A DNA stretch of 64,000 nucleotides. Origin: Bin55 sp965220235 (GTDB lineage: Bacteria; Pseudomonadota; Gammaproteobacteria; Pseudomonadales; Azotimanducaceae). A model generated the notes under the pieces. The model was not told where the DNA came from and did not search any database. It saw only the letters and a program-made list of their open reading frames with translations. The translations under genes were made by a program, and so were the position numbers. Each line of letters starts with the position of its first letter. The first letter of the stretch is position 1. The DNA lies in the NCBI GenBank assembly GCA_965220235.1, contig OZ244815.1:2356001-2420000 (forward strand), given 5' to 3'. This document shows, piece after piece, positions 53,551 through 62,889 of this stretch.

Positions 53551-55710
53551 ATGAACGAAAGTCAAGTGAAGACTTACGTGACGAATGGCAATATCCGTGT
53601 CACTCGCACCGCTAGACTCGAACATGCGTCGGACGCCATTGCTACGCTCGCGTCGAATCTCGACGAGCGGCTCGGCGTGCTACTAACTTCCTCATTCGAA
53701 TATCCTGGACGCTATGTCCTCCGGGATATCGGATTCTGCGATCCCGCATTGTCGATTACGGGTAGGCATCGCGAGTTCGAGGTACGGGCATGCAACGAAC
53801 GAGGCGCGTTGCTACTTCCCGTTGTGGCTTCGGCACTGAGTGCATGCGAAGCAGTTGAGTCGTTGGAAACGGACGGCTACGCGGTAAGTGGAACTGTGCA
53901 TGTCTCTGAGGAGAGATTCCCCGAAGAGCTGCGCGGCAAACAACCAACACTATTCTCGGTAGTGCGCGAACTCATCACGGTATTTAGTAGTCCTGAGGAT
54001 GGCTATCTTGGGTTATATGGTGCGTTTGGATACGAACTCGCCTTCCAATTCGAATTGATCCGCCTTGCGATGGCGCGTGACAAAACGGAGCGGAACCTCG
54101 TTCTCTTTCTTCCCGACGACCTCTTGATCTTCAATCACCACAGTGAATTCGCAACCCGATACCAGTACGAGTTCGAGGTCGACGGAAAGCACACCGAAGG
54201 ACTTGAACGCACCGGCACAATCATGCCGTACATTGCAGCAACAACTGTCGAAAATGACTGTGATCACGCCTCCGGAGAGTATGCGGCGACAGTGAAAGAC
54301 GCGCTCGAGGAGTTTCGCCAAAGCCAACTCTTCGGTGTCGTACCGAGTCAGACGTTTTTCGAGCCGTGTGCCTCGCCTCCTTCAGAGATTTACTGGCGGC
54401 TTAGGAAACGTAATCCTTCCCCTTACGGCACGTTGGTGAACCTCGGCGAAAACGAGTATCTAGTCGCCGCTTCACCGGAAATGTACTTACGAGCTAATGA
54501 CCGTCGCATCGAGAGCTGCCCCATCGCCGGGACTATCGCTCGTGGGGACAACGCGATCGAGGATGCACACCAAATCCAGCTACTACTGAGCTCCGCGAAA
54601 GCTGAGTCGGAGCTCACGATGTGTACCGACGTCGATCGAAACGATAAGTCTCGAGTGTGTGAAGCAGGCAGCGTGCGGGTGCTTGGACATCGTCAGATTG
54701 AGATGTACTCGCGACTGATCCACACGGTGGACCATGTCGAGGGACGACTGCGCGAAGGATACGACGGTCTTGATGGGTTCCTCGCGCAGACATGGGCGGT
54801 TACCGTTACAGGGACGCCGAAACGGCGTGCGATCCAGTTCATTGAGGATCACGAGCGATCTCCACGGAGATGGTACGGAGGCGCGATCGGCTTCCTCGGT
54901 TTCGACGGCAACATCGACACTGGACTGACGTTGCGCACGGTAAGGGTCAAGGAGGGAGTTGCCGAAGTGCGAGTCGGGGCGGCCTTGGTATACGGTTCCG
55001 ATCCGGAAGACGAGGAGGCGGAAACCCGGCTGAAGGCGTCCGCATTACTCGACGCGATACGGCATGGTGAGGACACACACACACCACGGATCGTGGTCGA
55101 TGCAGATCGACCTGGTGCCGGAAGGCGAGTGGTCATGGTGGATCACGAGGATTCGTTCGTGCACACACTGGCTGGCTACTTTCGGCGCACCGGTGCAGAC
55201 GTGATTACGTACCGATCAGGATTTGGGCGCGAGCGGATCCATGAGGAGCGACCTGATCTTGTTGTGCTTTCTCCCGGTCCCGGACGTCCAAGGGATTTCG
55301 ACATAGGTAGCACCATCGACGCGTCCCTTCGCAGCGGCATTCCACTTTTTGGCGTGTGTCTTGGATTACAAGGGATTGTGGAGTTCTACGGCGGTAAGTT
55401 ATCAATGCTTTCGGTGCCAATGCACGGTATATCGTCGATGGTGAACGTGTGCGGCGGACGTCTATTCGAAGGATTGGGTAAGAGGTTCCGGGCGGGGCGC
55501 TATGACTTGATCCACGCAGACCGTGAAACAATCCCAGATGAATTCGAGATTACTGCGGAGACCGACGAGGGAACCGTAATGGCAATTGAGCATTTAGAAC
55601 TACCCGTGGCCGCGGTTCAGTTCCATCCTCAGTCGCTCCTAACCAGCGACGATGACGCTGGATTAGTTTTGGTTAAGAACGTGATGCGAAGCCTTGTTCG
55701 CCGAAACTGA
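53551..55710 (+). CDS. Fused anthranilate synthase TrpE(G)
   Basis: 719 residues from the ATG at 53551, chosen by homology of ESQVKTYVTNGNIRVTR with fused enzymes; the frame is open to 53476. The TrpE part holds SPYGTLVNLGENEYLVAASPEMYL, CPIAGTIARG, ELTMCTDVDRNDKSRVCE and WYGGAIGFLGFDG. A glutamine-amidotransferase part follows with SPGPGRPRDF, catalytic Cys in FGVCLGLQGIVE, and AAVQFHPQSL. The enzyme makes anthranilate from chorismate and glutamine, the first step to tryptophan. Typical of alphaproteobacteria and a few others. By eye its GC content is higher than its neighbours'; no other trp genes are adjacent. Confidence 0.9.
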   Translation: MNESQVKTYVTNGNIRVTRTARLEHASDAIATLASNLDERLGVLLTSSFEYPGRYVLRDIGFCDPALSITGRHREFEVRACNERGALLLPVVASALSACEAVESLETDGYAVSGTVHVSEERFPEELRGKQPTLFSVVRELITVFSSPEDGYLGLYGAFGYELAFQFELIRLAMARDKTERNLVLFLPDDLLIFNHHSEFATRYQYEFEVDGKHTEGLERTGTIMPYIAATTVENDCDHASGEYAATVKDALEEFRQSQLFGVVPSQTFFEPCASPPSEIYWRLRKRNPSPYGTLVNLGENEYLVAASPEMYLRANDRRIESCPIAGTIARGDNAIEDAHQIQLLLSSAKAESELTMCTDVDRNDKSRVCEAGSVRVLGHRQIEMYSRLIHTVDHVEGRLREGYDGLDGFLAQTWAVTVTGTPKRRAIQFIEDHERSPRRWYGGAIGFLGFDGNIDTGLTLRTVRVKEGVAEVRVGAALVYGSDPEDEEAETRLKASALLDAIRHGEDTHTPRIVVDADRPGAGRRVVMVDHEDSFVHTLAGYFRRTGADVITYRSGFGRERIHEERPDLVVLSPGPGRPRDFDIGSTIDASLRSGIPLFGVCLGLQGIVEFYGGKLSMLSVPMHGISSMVNVCGGRLFEGLGKRFRAGRYDLIHADRETIPDEFEITAETDEGTVMAIEHLELPVAAVQFHPQSLLTSDDDAGLVLVKNVMRSLVRRN

Positions 55711-55758
55711 GTCTCTAATGAGATCGCTAGAAATTTGCGTTTCGATATCGGCTTGTGA

Positions 55759-56928
55759 TCAATCAAGAAACTCGAGTTTTCCGTCCTCGACGACTACCAG
55801 TATTTGGTCATACAGAGCATCTCCGTCAGCATTAAACGAGTAGTCGCCCAATCTACCGAGAATGGTTGGAAGATCTCTCGTCTGTGCCAACGCATCACGA
55901 ATGGCGACTGAATCCGAAGATTGTGCAGTCTTGATCGCATTCGCAAGAACGTGGAGTGTAGCGTACGACTGTGCTGCCCAAGGTTCAGGATCGATGCCGT
56001 ATTGAGCGCGGTAATGTTGAACAAAGGCTTGGTTTCCAGGGGCACTAGAACTAACAGACCATCCAATGAAGCCGATTGCGCCTTCAGCACCTTTACCTGC
56101 CTGCTGGACTTCAAACATGGTTAGATCTGGCGCGATGACTTGGATACCGTCTGGGAATCTTGGCTCGACCGTTTGGGAGAGAATGCCACCAATTTCCTGA
56201 GAAAGTGCTGAGATAAATAGAGCGTCTGGATCCATCATCGCGATGCGCGTCAATTGTTGAGAAAAATCCGTATCACCCGTTTCAAAAGCTTCTTCAGTCA
56301 GAATTTCAACCTCGTTTTGAACGAGCACGGTCCTAAGTACGTCATTGCTGCTAGTAGCGTAGAGATCATTCCGATCGTAAATAGTGGCCACTTTTTCATA
56401 GCCTAGTCTCTTTTGAGTCGCAATCACACCGCTGGGAACGCTTATATCTGTCGCGAGACTCGTACGGAAAACAAATCCGCCGATCTTGCCTAATCCGGCC
56501 GCGGAAGAGACGGAACTAAATGCGATGACCCTGTTCTCCTGTGCGATTGGCGCTGCTTCTTTCAGGTGTGATGAGATCGCAAGTCCGACAATGGCTGGTA
56601 CCTTTTTATTCACTAAACGTCTCACGGCAGCCTTCGCACCATCTGACGAACTCTTATCGTCCTCAGTTGCAAAGGTAAGTTCTAAGTCACTGACGTCGTT
56701 GATCTCTTTACGGGCTAACTCGAAGCCACGCAGCATTGGGAGTCCATACTGCTCGGCGTGATGTCCTGTTTTCGCTACTACCACACCGATGAGAATCTCT
56801 TTGCTAGAAACCGAATGTGCTGTTTCATTGGCACTTACGGTGATGACCTTATCGTACGGCGAAAACCCAATCGGGAAGTAGACAATCGCCAACAGAACCA
56901 CCGGTATGAAGATACGCTTTGTGTTCAT
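55759..56928 (-). CDS. ABC-type branched-chain-amino-acid-like substrate-binding protein
   Basis: 389 residues. Signal peptide (KRIFIPVVLLAIVYFPIG), then a two-lobed type I periplasmic binding protein (Peripla_BP_6): ILIGVVVAKTGHHAEQYGLPMLRGFELARKEIN is the classic N-terminus, FATEDDKSSSDGAKAAVRRLVNKKVPAIVG and FISALSQEIGGIL follow. No permease or ATPase genes are near, so it is an orphan. A decayed relative lies at 52992-53342. Confidence 0.92.
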   Translation of the reverse strand: MNTKRIFIPVVLLAIVYFPIGFSPYDKVITVSANETAHSVSSKEILIGVVVAKTGHHAEQYGLPMLRGFELARKEINDVSDLELTFATEDDKSSSDGAKAAVRRLVNKKVPAIVGLAISSHLKEAAPIAQENRVIAFSSVSSAAGLGKIGGFVFRTSLATDISVPSGVIATQKRLGYEKVATIYDRNDLYATSSNDVLRTVLVQNEVEILTEEAFETGDTDFSQQLTRIAMMDPDALFISALSQEIGGILSQTVEPRFPDGIQVIAPDLTMFEVQQAGKGAEGAIGFIGWSVSSSAPGNQAFVQHYRAQYGIDPEPWAAQSYATLHVLANAIKTAQSSDSVAIRDALAQTRDLPTILGRLGDYSFNADGDALYDQILVVVEDGKLEFLD

Positions 56929-57511
56929 GTGAAATGTCCCTTAACTGGTAGCTTTCGAGCTTCGCAGATTATTACGGCGCATTAATCTCCTGTACCTACA
57001 TCACCGGCATACTGCGTATTGGTACACCTCACCTCGTCTGGAGTTTCAGCTAGTTCGCGAACCTCTACAACGACACATTTCGGCCGAAATTCAAGCGTAG
57101 TTGAACTACTCGAGATCGCACGAATTCGGGTACGCGAGAGATTAGCGCGTGGGTGAAACAGATCTCAATGAATCATCAGCTACGAATGTAGCTCTATGTG
57201 GCTACAAAAAGGTCGATCGCGTCGCGGATGTTGCGTTCGTTCAAGTAGTACCCACCGCCTACCGTCTCGACCCGATGGAAGAGAGCCAACGAAAACTCGA
57301 CGCTTGGCGCCTACGTTCGCCAATGCAAAATTGACAGATCTGCGATCGCCAAAGTCCAGTCGCTATTCCATCAATTAGGAACCACCATCCCGCGGTCCGG
57401 GAGGGTTATGCATAGCAGAACCGATTCAGGTGAACTGGTTTCATCATCACGTAAAATGGAATCGGTCGGTCAGTTCTGCATAGATTCGCCGTCTGTAACC
57501 GGAGAACAGAA
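56929..57511. other. Intergenic region without recognised gene
   Basis: 583 bases between divergent genes. Frames of about 60 codons exist (for example 57149-57334) but show no family, ribosome-binding site or hydrophobic pattern. GGAG before the ATG at 57512 serves the next gene. Probably promoters and decayed DNA. Confidence 0.4.
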
Positions 57512-58516
57512 ATGAACACGACTAGGGCTATTCGCATCCACGAGCTCGGAGGTCCGGAAGTACTCCGATGGGAAGAGATTCCGCTCCCCGATCCAGGACC
57601 GGGAGAGGTAATGGTCCGGCAAGAAGCGATCGGGCTCAACTACGGCGATGTTTATCGCCGACGTGGAATTCGCACTACGCCCGTTCTTCCCGCCGTCCTT
57701 GGCGTAGAAGCGGCAGGCGTAATCGAGGCGGTGGGACCAAGCGATTCGGACTCGGCAGATGCTGACCGAGGTCCAGTATTTCAAATCGGCGATCGTGTTG
57801 GCTATAGCACCGTTCTAGGCGCGTACTGTAAACGCAGGGTGATCCCAGCACGCAGTCTGATCCAGATTCCCGATGGTCTAGATTTCGAGTATGCAGCGGC
57901 AGCAATGCTGCGAGGCATGACCGCATGGTATCTCTGTCGCCGCACCTATCCTGTGAAGGCAGGCGATCCTGTTCTCGTGCACGCGGCGGCAGGAGGTGTG
58001 GGAACCATCCTATGTCAATGGTGCAGAGCAATGAACGCTACGGTAATCGGTACCGTCGGCAGTGAAGAAAAGGCTCGTTTCGCGATGGAGAACGGATGTG
58101 ACCACGTAATCCGTTATGACGACGAGGATTTCGTGGAACGCGTGCATGACATCACAGGTGGCGAAGGCGTACCGGTAGTTTTTGATGGTGTTGGCGCGGC
58201 TACGTTCGATCATTCACTAAGGTGTCTTCGCAGCTTCGGCATGATGATTGCTTTCGGCAATACTTCCGGTGCAGTAATGCCGCTAAATCTCCAGCGTCTG
58301 ATGGACAATAGCCTGACTGTAACGTACCCGTCCGCGATGACGCACCTGGCTCATCGAACGGATCTGTTGGAAGCCGCTGCGGCGCTTTTTGGATATATTG
58401 TCACGGGTCGCATCCGCATAACCGTCGGTCAGCGCTTTCCGTCAGAGGAAGCCGCTGAAGCTCACCGAACGTTGGAGTCGAGACAAACCAAAGGGAGTAC
58501 GATTCTGTTACCGTGA
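57512..58516 (+). CDS. Quinone oxidoreductase-type MDR enzyme
   Basis: 334 residues with GGAG 8 bases upstream. Zinc-free medium-chain dehydrogenase: RIHELGGPEVLRWEEIPLPD, GVEAAGVIEAVG, and the NADPH-binding VLVHAAAGGVGTILCQWCRAM; SYVPSAM-like tail TYPSAMTHL. NAD(P)H:quinone reductase activity is the family default. An insertion rich in Asp/Ser (about 78-89) is unusual. By eye the GC content is high, like trpE(G). Confidence 0.92.
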   Translation: MNTTRAIRIHELGGPEVLRWEEIPLPDPGPGEVMVRQEAIGLNYGDVYRRRGIRTTPVLPAVLGVEAAGVIEAVGPSDSDSADADRGPVFQIGDRVGYSTVLGAYCKRRVIPARSLIQIPDGLDFEYAAAAMLRGMTAWYLCRRTYPVKAGDPVLVHAAAGGVGTILCQWCRAMNATVIGTVGSEEKARFAMENGCDHVIRYDDEDFVERVHDITGGEGVPVVFDGVGAATFDHSLRCLRSFGMMIAFGNTSGAVMPLNLQRLMDNSLTVTYPSAMTHLAHRTDLLEAAAALFGYIVTGRIRITVGQRFPSEEAAEAHRTLESRQTKGSTILLP

Positions 58517-58814
58517 CTCTAATTTATCGAAATAGCGCTGATCGAGGCGTCGGGCTAACGCCATAAGAGTTCTGAGCAAGGGACCGTGATTTAAGAACTT
58601 GCTACGCGTCTCCAATTGACTTGATCCCAATCGTAGTCTTCGAATTCGCTTCGAGCAAAGGGATCTAATGTCAAGTCGTTGCTTATGAGAATGGAAATTA
58701 CGCTATGCACAGTGCGGTTCGACCGATAGATATACACTGATGACACTCGTTGCACCGAGAGTCAATAGGATCGAGATGGTCTATTGTGAAGTTCGAGCTT
58801 CGACTACGTCAGCT
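58517..58814. other. Intergenic region without recognised gene
   Basis: About 300 bases between two convergent genes. Nothing coding or structured was seen. Confidence 0.4.
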
Positions 58815-60581
58815 CTAAGCCGCTGCGTCCGGAGACTTTACCCGTACCGTGACAATATCAACGTCATGATATTGTTGATGGCGCACGGAAGACGCTAGGT
58901 GTCGTAGTAAACGGAGTGAGACCTCATGTTCGATCGATGTCTCGTCTCCATGATCTCCGAGTACCATCAACTTATCCTCAATATTCTCTCCTGCCGAAGC
59001 GAGAACGAATTCAAGCACAGCACCGCCTTCGTCCTTGGCTGCAACCAGTCTGAGCCGTCGTCTCGGTAGATTTTCTTCTTGATCAGGTCGCAAGAGGCTG
59101 AGCAACGCTTCCTCGCCTACCGCTTCGAGACGTTCGGTCATAGTGACACCCCAGCCGTTACGGGATGCGAATACCTGGAGAAACTCCCTGATTTTAGAAA
59201 GCGCGGTGGTGTCGAGTTCTGCCTCCATGCGGCTACGACGAGGTTGCGCGAACTCCACGAACATTGTCATGAGGATTGCAGCCAAGCCTCCAGAGATTAC
59301 GCCGTTGGCGAAGAGTCCGCCCGCGAAGTTCGAGACCAACTCTGGAAAAATCATGTTGCTTTGGAAACCCACACCGATCCAAAAAGCAATACCAGCGATC
59401 AAGCTCGTTCGATAATCGAGCCCGTCCTGAAGCAGTACCTTAACTCCGATAAGGAAAAGCATCGCCAATAGAACGGTGAGAAAACCGCCACTTACAGCGC
59501 CAGGCATCGCCAGGATCACGGCGAGTACTTTGGGTAGGAAAGCTAGGATGAGGAAAAATGCGCCCGAGACGATCCCGACGACACGGGCAGCTACGCCGGT
59601 GAGTTCCGCAAGAGATGCTCCCATCGAATAACTGTTATTAGGCACAGTACCCGCGAGACCGCATAACAGATTACTTACGCCGTCGACATTCACCGCGCCT
59701 TGTACCGACTTGTAATCTACCGCGCGTTGCGTGCGCCACGAGACACTCTGAACCGCAACACAACTACTGATCGTACGCAACGTCACAATTGGAGTTAATA
59801 GAAGGAATACGGGTAGTAGAGCCCAGAACGCGGGATCGAATTCAAGGTCGAAGCCCGGCCACTCAATACTTGGAATCCCGATCCACGAGGCGTTAAGAAC
59901 ACGATCGACATCGTAGATACCGACGATCGCTGCGATCACCGAACCGCACAAAACCCCGATGACGGGTGCCCATAAGCGCAGACTACCGGTTGACTTGAGC
60001 GAGACTCCAGAAATTACGAGAACCGTGACGGCGGCGCACAATGGCGCCGCATATTCTGGGGTGTCCTTCGGTACCTCCGTCAACAGACCGAAAACGGCAG
60101 GCATAGCGCTAACTGGCAACAGCATCAGCATGGTGCCGGAAACGGTCGGAGTCAGGATACGACGAAACCAGGTGATTCGCGCCGATAGTAAGAACTGCAG
60201 TAATGCCGAAAAGACCACCAAGGTCATGAGCAGACCGGGTCCACTTCGTTCGATAGCCGCAATACAAGGCCAGATGAACGCGGTCGAGGTACTCATCACC
60301 AACAGATGGCCTGAACCTATCCGGCCGTAGCGGATGACTTGCAATGCCGTGGTCGCACCACATATAGCGACTGATGCAAACACAGCCCATGACAGATATG
60401 CGTCCGTTGTACCGGCTGCTCGCATCACCACAGTTGGAATCAATACGGGGAACGCCACGAGCAATATCGCCAACTGCGCCCCCAAGCCGATCGTGATCGC
60501 GGGCGGAGGATTTTCATCGGGCTCGTAGCGCAGTCTGGTCGCGTCCGCTGACGCGTTATCGGTCATATTGCGCGTGACCAT
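58815..60581 (-). CDS. Nucleobase-type (NCS2/xanthine-uracil) permease fused to HATPase-like domain
   Basis: 588 residues from an ATG. Residues about 25-430 are a multi-helix transporter with the family motif region LTPTVSGTMLMLLPVSAMP and GLAGTVPNNSYSMGASLAELTGVA. The last 150 residues are soluble: SKIREFLQVFASRNGWGVTMTERLEAVGEEALLSLL, then beta/alpha segments to VDIVTVRVKSPDAAA, with the rhythm of an anti-sigma-type HATPase domain. Known family role is proton- or sodium-coupled uptake of xanthine, uracil or related bases. The fused regulatory-like domain is uncommon. Confidence 0.85.
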   Translation of the reverse strand: MVTRNMTDNASADATRLRYEPDENPPPAITIGLGAQLAILLVAFPVLIPTVVMRAAGTTDAYLSWAVFASVAICGATTALQVIRYGRIGSGHLLVMSTSTAFIWPCIAAIERSGPGLLMTLVVFSALLQFLLSARITWFRRILTPTVSGTMLMLLPVSAMPAVFGLLTEVPKDTPEYAAPLCAAVTVLVISGVSLKSTGSLRLWAPVIGVLCGSVIAAIVGIYDVDRVLNASWIGIPSIEWPGFDLEFDPAFWALLPVFLLLTPIVTLRTISSCVAVQSVSWRTQRAVDYKSVQGAVNVDGVSNLLCGLAGTVPNNSYSMGASLAELTGVAARVVGIVSGAFFLILAFLPKVLAVILAMPGAVSGGFLTVLLAMLFLIGVKVLLQDGLDYRTSLIAGIAFWIGVGFQSNMIFPELVSNFAGGLFANGVISGGLAAILMTMFVEFAQPRRSRMEAELDTTALSKIREFLQVFASRNGWGVTMTERLEAVGEEALLSLLRPDQEENLPRRRLRLVAAKDEGGAVLEFVLASAGENIEDKLMVLGDHGDETSIEHEVSLRLLRHLASSVRHQQYHDVDIVTVRVKSPDAAA

Positions 60582-60814
60582 CCACGTATCCCGATCGAAC
60601 GAGCCGAACTGTTTGTCAACAGTGGCAATCGATCGCGTGAATGGCCGATTTCCCTAGAAACTTACGAGTCGCGGCAATTGTACGAGGACTAATTCCTTCC
60701 AAAATCCCGGTGAATTACCGTTGTATTAATGACGTCGTGCATGTCAGAACGGACGCAATGCTTGTCGTAGAACGACCATGGAATTCACTAGAACATCGAT
60801 CAGACGGGGCAATT

Positions 60815-61187
60815 GATTGTTCATCGTAGCGTGCCTGCAAGCAAACCAACTCTGGTGTGCCGACTACAAAGGCTGGTTAACGCTAGGCAACCGGCAGTAC
60901 TTTTATTCGATCACCATCACGAATTACAGCTCGCGGTACCTGCTTGCATGCGAGGGACTTGGTCTAGACGAACCAGGACTTCGCGTTGTCGTCTTCAAAC
61001 ATACGTTCAAGGACTTCCGCGTCCCGCAGCCGACTCGCACTGACACGGTGTACCGTTCGCCTCGCCTAACTCCTTCTTAGGCCTAAGCGTGCTGTCTACC
61101 TAACGGTTCCGCCGCGAATCCCTTCATCATCACGCCGGAAAAAGTGTAAACCATGTCTCCGGTACAAAGTGTAAAGGATGTCCCAAG
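60815..61187 (+). mobile_element. Truncated IS481-family insertion sequence
   Basis: Codons 60829-61077 read QANQLWCADYKGWLTLGNRQ and on through YSITITNYSSRYLLACEGL, the first catalytic-Asp block of IS481-type DDE integrases, and RTDTVYRSP where RTDNGVPFASP is expected. The catalytic Glu and all N-terminal DNA-binding parts are missing. The terminal sequence 61115-61187 with AAAGTGTAAACCATGTCTCC repeats resembles the end of such elements. The copy is dead. Confidence 0.8.
61115..61187. repeat. Right copy of ~70-bp IS481-end-like repeat
   Basis: Two tandem AAAGTGTAAA units, each followed by CATGTCTCC or GATGTCCC, in the manner of transposase-binding terminal repeats. Partner of 52901-52972. 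Ends 19 bases before the tRNA 3' end. Confidence 0.65.
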
Positions 61188-61205
61188 GAAGGACCCATGG
61201 GAAGA

Positions 61206-61282
61206 TGGCGCCCCGAGAAGGATTCGAACCCTCGACCTGCTCCTTAGGAGGGAGCCGCGCTATCCAACTGTGCCATCGGGGC
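61206..61282 (-). tRNA. tRNA-Arg (anticodon CCU)
   Basis: 77 nt on the minus strand. Acceptor stem GCCCCGA/TCGGGGC, anticodon stem GCTCC/GGAGC with loop CTCCTAA (CCT at 34-36), T arm GAGGG-TTCGAAT-CCTTC, and an encoded CCA after discriminator G. It reads AGG codons. The D stem has one mismatch. The IS remnant lies directly beyond its 3' end. Confidence 0.95.
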
Positions 61283-61365
61283 GTTGATAAAATCAGTATG
61301 AACGACATGTCACGCTAGATTCGAACAGCGCGATAACGTAATACCTATCTTCTACGGAATTCTAG

Positions 61366-62328
61366 ATGAAAGCAGTATTCTGCGAACAATTGGACGGTCC
61401 AGAAGCCTTAGTCCTCAGGGACATACCTGAACCTGATGCACCTAAGGCCAATCAGATTCGTGTGCACGTCCAAGCACGGAGCATTTCCTTCACCGACGTT
61501 TTGATGTCGAAAGGCGAGTACCAAGTCAAACCACCCTTACCTTTCATCGTAGGTGGTGAAGGCGCCGGTGAAGTGCTTGAGGTGGGAACTGACGTTGATG
61601 GCATTCGTGTTGGCGATAAAGTGATGGTGGGATCAGGATGTATTGAGCAGGTCGTAATCGACGCAGATCGCGCGACTCGAATTCCAGGTAAAGCCGACCT
61701 CGCTGCGGCAGCGTCGTATCGAAGCAACTATTCAACCGCACTGTACGCGCTACAGAGAGGTCGACTCCAACCTGGAGAGAATCTGTTGATTCATGGTGCG
61801 GCCGGAGGCGTTGGCCTTGCAGCAGTTGATGTAGGTAAGCTAATGGGTGCCCGGGTCCTTGCAACAGCAAGTACCGACGAAAAACTCAAAGTCGTAAGCG
61901 ACATGGGTGCCGATGAAGTCATTAACTACACCGACGGCTTTCGTGAAAAAGTCAAAGACCTCACAGAAGGCAAAGGTGCAGATGTGATTTACGATCCGGT
62001 CGGTGGCGATGTTTTTGATGAGTCGATGCGCTGCATCGCACCATTTGGTCGCATTCTGATCGTTGGCTTCACCGGTGGTCGCGCCGCTCTTGCGAAAACC
62101 AACCACCTGCTCATCAAAGACGCGGAGCTTATTGGTTTCACGATCGGTGGACTAATGCGTCACGCACCCGATTGGTCTGCGCGCAATCAACAGCAGCTAC
62201 TCGAATGGCTTGGTTCTGGTCGAATTCGACCGTATGTCTCCCACCGATTCCCGATGGATCAAATCGCAGAAGGCTTACGCATGATCACCGACCGAAAAGT
62301 GATCGGTAAAGTGCTAATCGAGAACTAG
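61366..62328 (+). CDS. NADPH:quinone oxidoreductase family protein
   Basis: 320 residues, zinc-free MDR enzyme. MKAVFCEQLDGPEALVLRDIPEP at the N-terminus, ISFTDVLMSKGEYQVKPPLPFIVGGEGAGEV, the nucleotide-binding LLIHGAAGGVGLAAVDVGKL and the C-terminal FPMDQIAEGLRMITDRKVIGKVLIE. More like the QorA/short-chain group than the paralogue at 57512. Its stop overlaps the convergent gene's stop by 4 bases. Confidence 0.93.
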   Translation: MKAVFCEQLDGPEALVLRDIPEPDAPKANQIRVHVQARSISFTDVLMSKGEYQVKPPLPFIVGGEGAGEVLEVGTDVDGIRVGDKVMVGSGCIEQVVIDADRATRIPGKADLAAAASYRSNYSTALYALQRGRLQPGENLLIHGAAGGVGLAAVDVGKLMGARVLATASTDEKLKVVSDMGADEVINYTDGFREKVKDLTEGKGADVIYDPVGGDVFDESMRCIAPFGRILIVGFTGGRAALAKTNHLLIKDAELIGFTIGGLMRHAPDWSARNQQQLLEWLGSGRIRPYVSHRFPMDQIAEGLRMITDRKVIGKVLIEN

Positions 62329-62798
62329 CTCGATCGACCTCTTGGATTGAACGGGATGATCGTCACGTTCTCGTTGTTTTCTTGTACGACTTTAACCCTC
62401 ATGCGAAGAGCTAATTCAAACGTGTACGTGTGTTGTCCGTGCGTGTAGAAACCGCGAGTACCGAAAACCTCGGGCATTTCGAATACTGTTAAGACGAGGT
62501 TGGTCTCACCGTCTTCGGAACGCAAAGTAGCCAAATGTGGCAATGACTCAAGTTTTCCGATGCCTTCTAACGCTATCCCTGAGTTATTCACGGTAATTGT
62601 GTAGAGCCCAGTTTCGTCAGGCACGATCCAAACGTCGTACTTGATTCGCGAGTCGGTTTCCGTGATCACATTCACGTGGATCGACGTTCCGTTCCCTTCG
62701 TCCTCGATCTGAACAACGCACTCAAACTTTACGCCGGTGGAATCTGTCGTTACTCGCCAGGAGCCACGGCCAATCCAAGTATCAGGAGAGAGAATCAA
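62325..62798 (-). CDS. Hypothetical beta-rich protein
   Basis: 157 residues from a TTG; an upstream stop at 62819 forces this start. Alternating beta strands (GSWRVTTDSTGVKFECVVQI, SIHVNVITETDSRIKYDVWI, GLYTITVNNSGIALEGIG) suggest a lipocalin-like or calycin-type sheet. No signal peptide and no family recognised. Downstream of the DUF5916 gene on the same strand after 91 bases, so it may share its transcript. Confidence 0.65.
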   Translation of the reverse strand: MILSPDTWIGRGSWRVTTDSTGVKFECVVQIEDEGNGTSIHVNVITETDSRIKYDVWIVPDETGLYTITVNNSGIALEGIGKLESLPHLATLRSEDGETNLVLTVFEMPEVFGTRGFYTHGQHTYTFELALRMRVKVVQENNENVTIIPFNPRGRSS

Positions 62799-62889
62799 AT
62801 CGGTTCGTGACCTTTGCTATTTACACCGGTAGATTAGAACCGCTACGCCACAGATTTAGCGTTGCGGAGCAAAGGATTGTATCGAGCTC

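Noticed and set aside
57149..57334. 61-codon plus-strand frame in the gap before the quinone reductase
   Set aside because: No ribosome-binding site, no family, and two overlapping frames are equally open.
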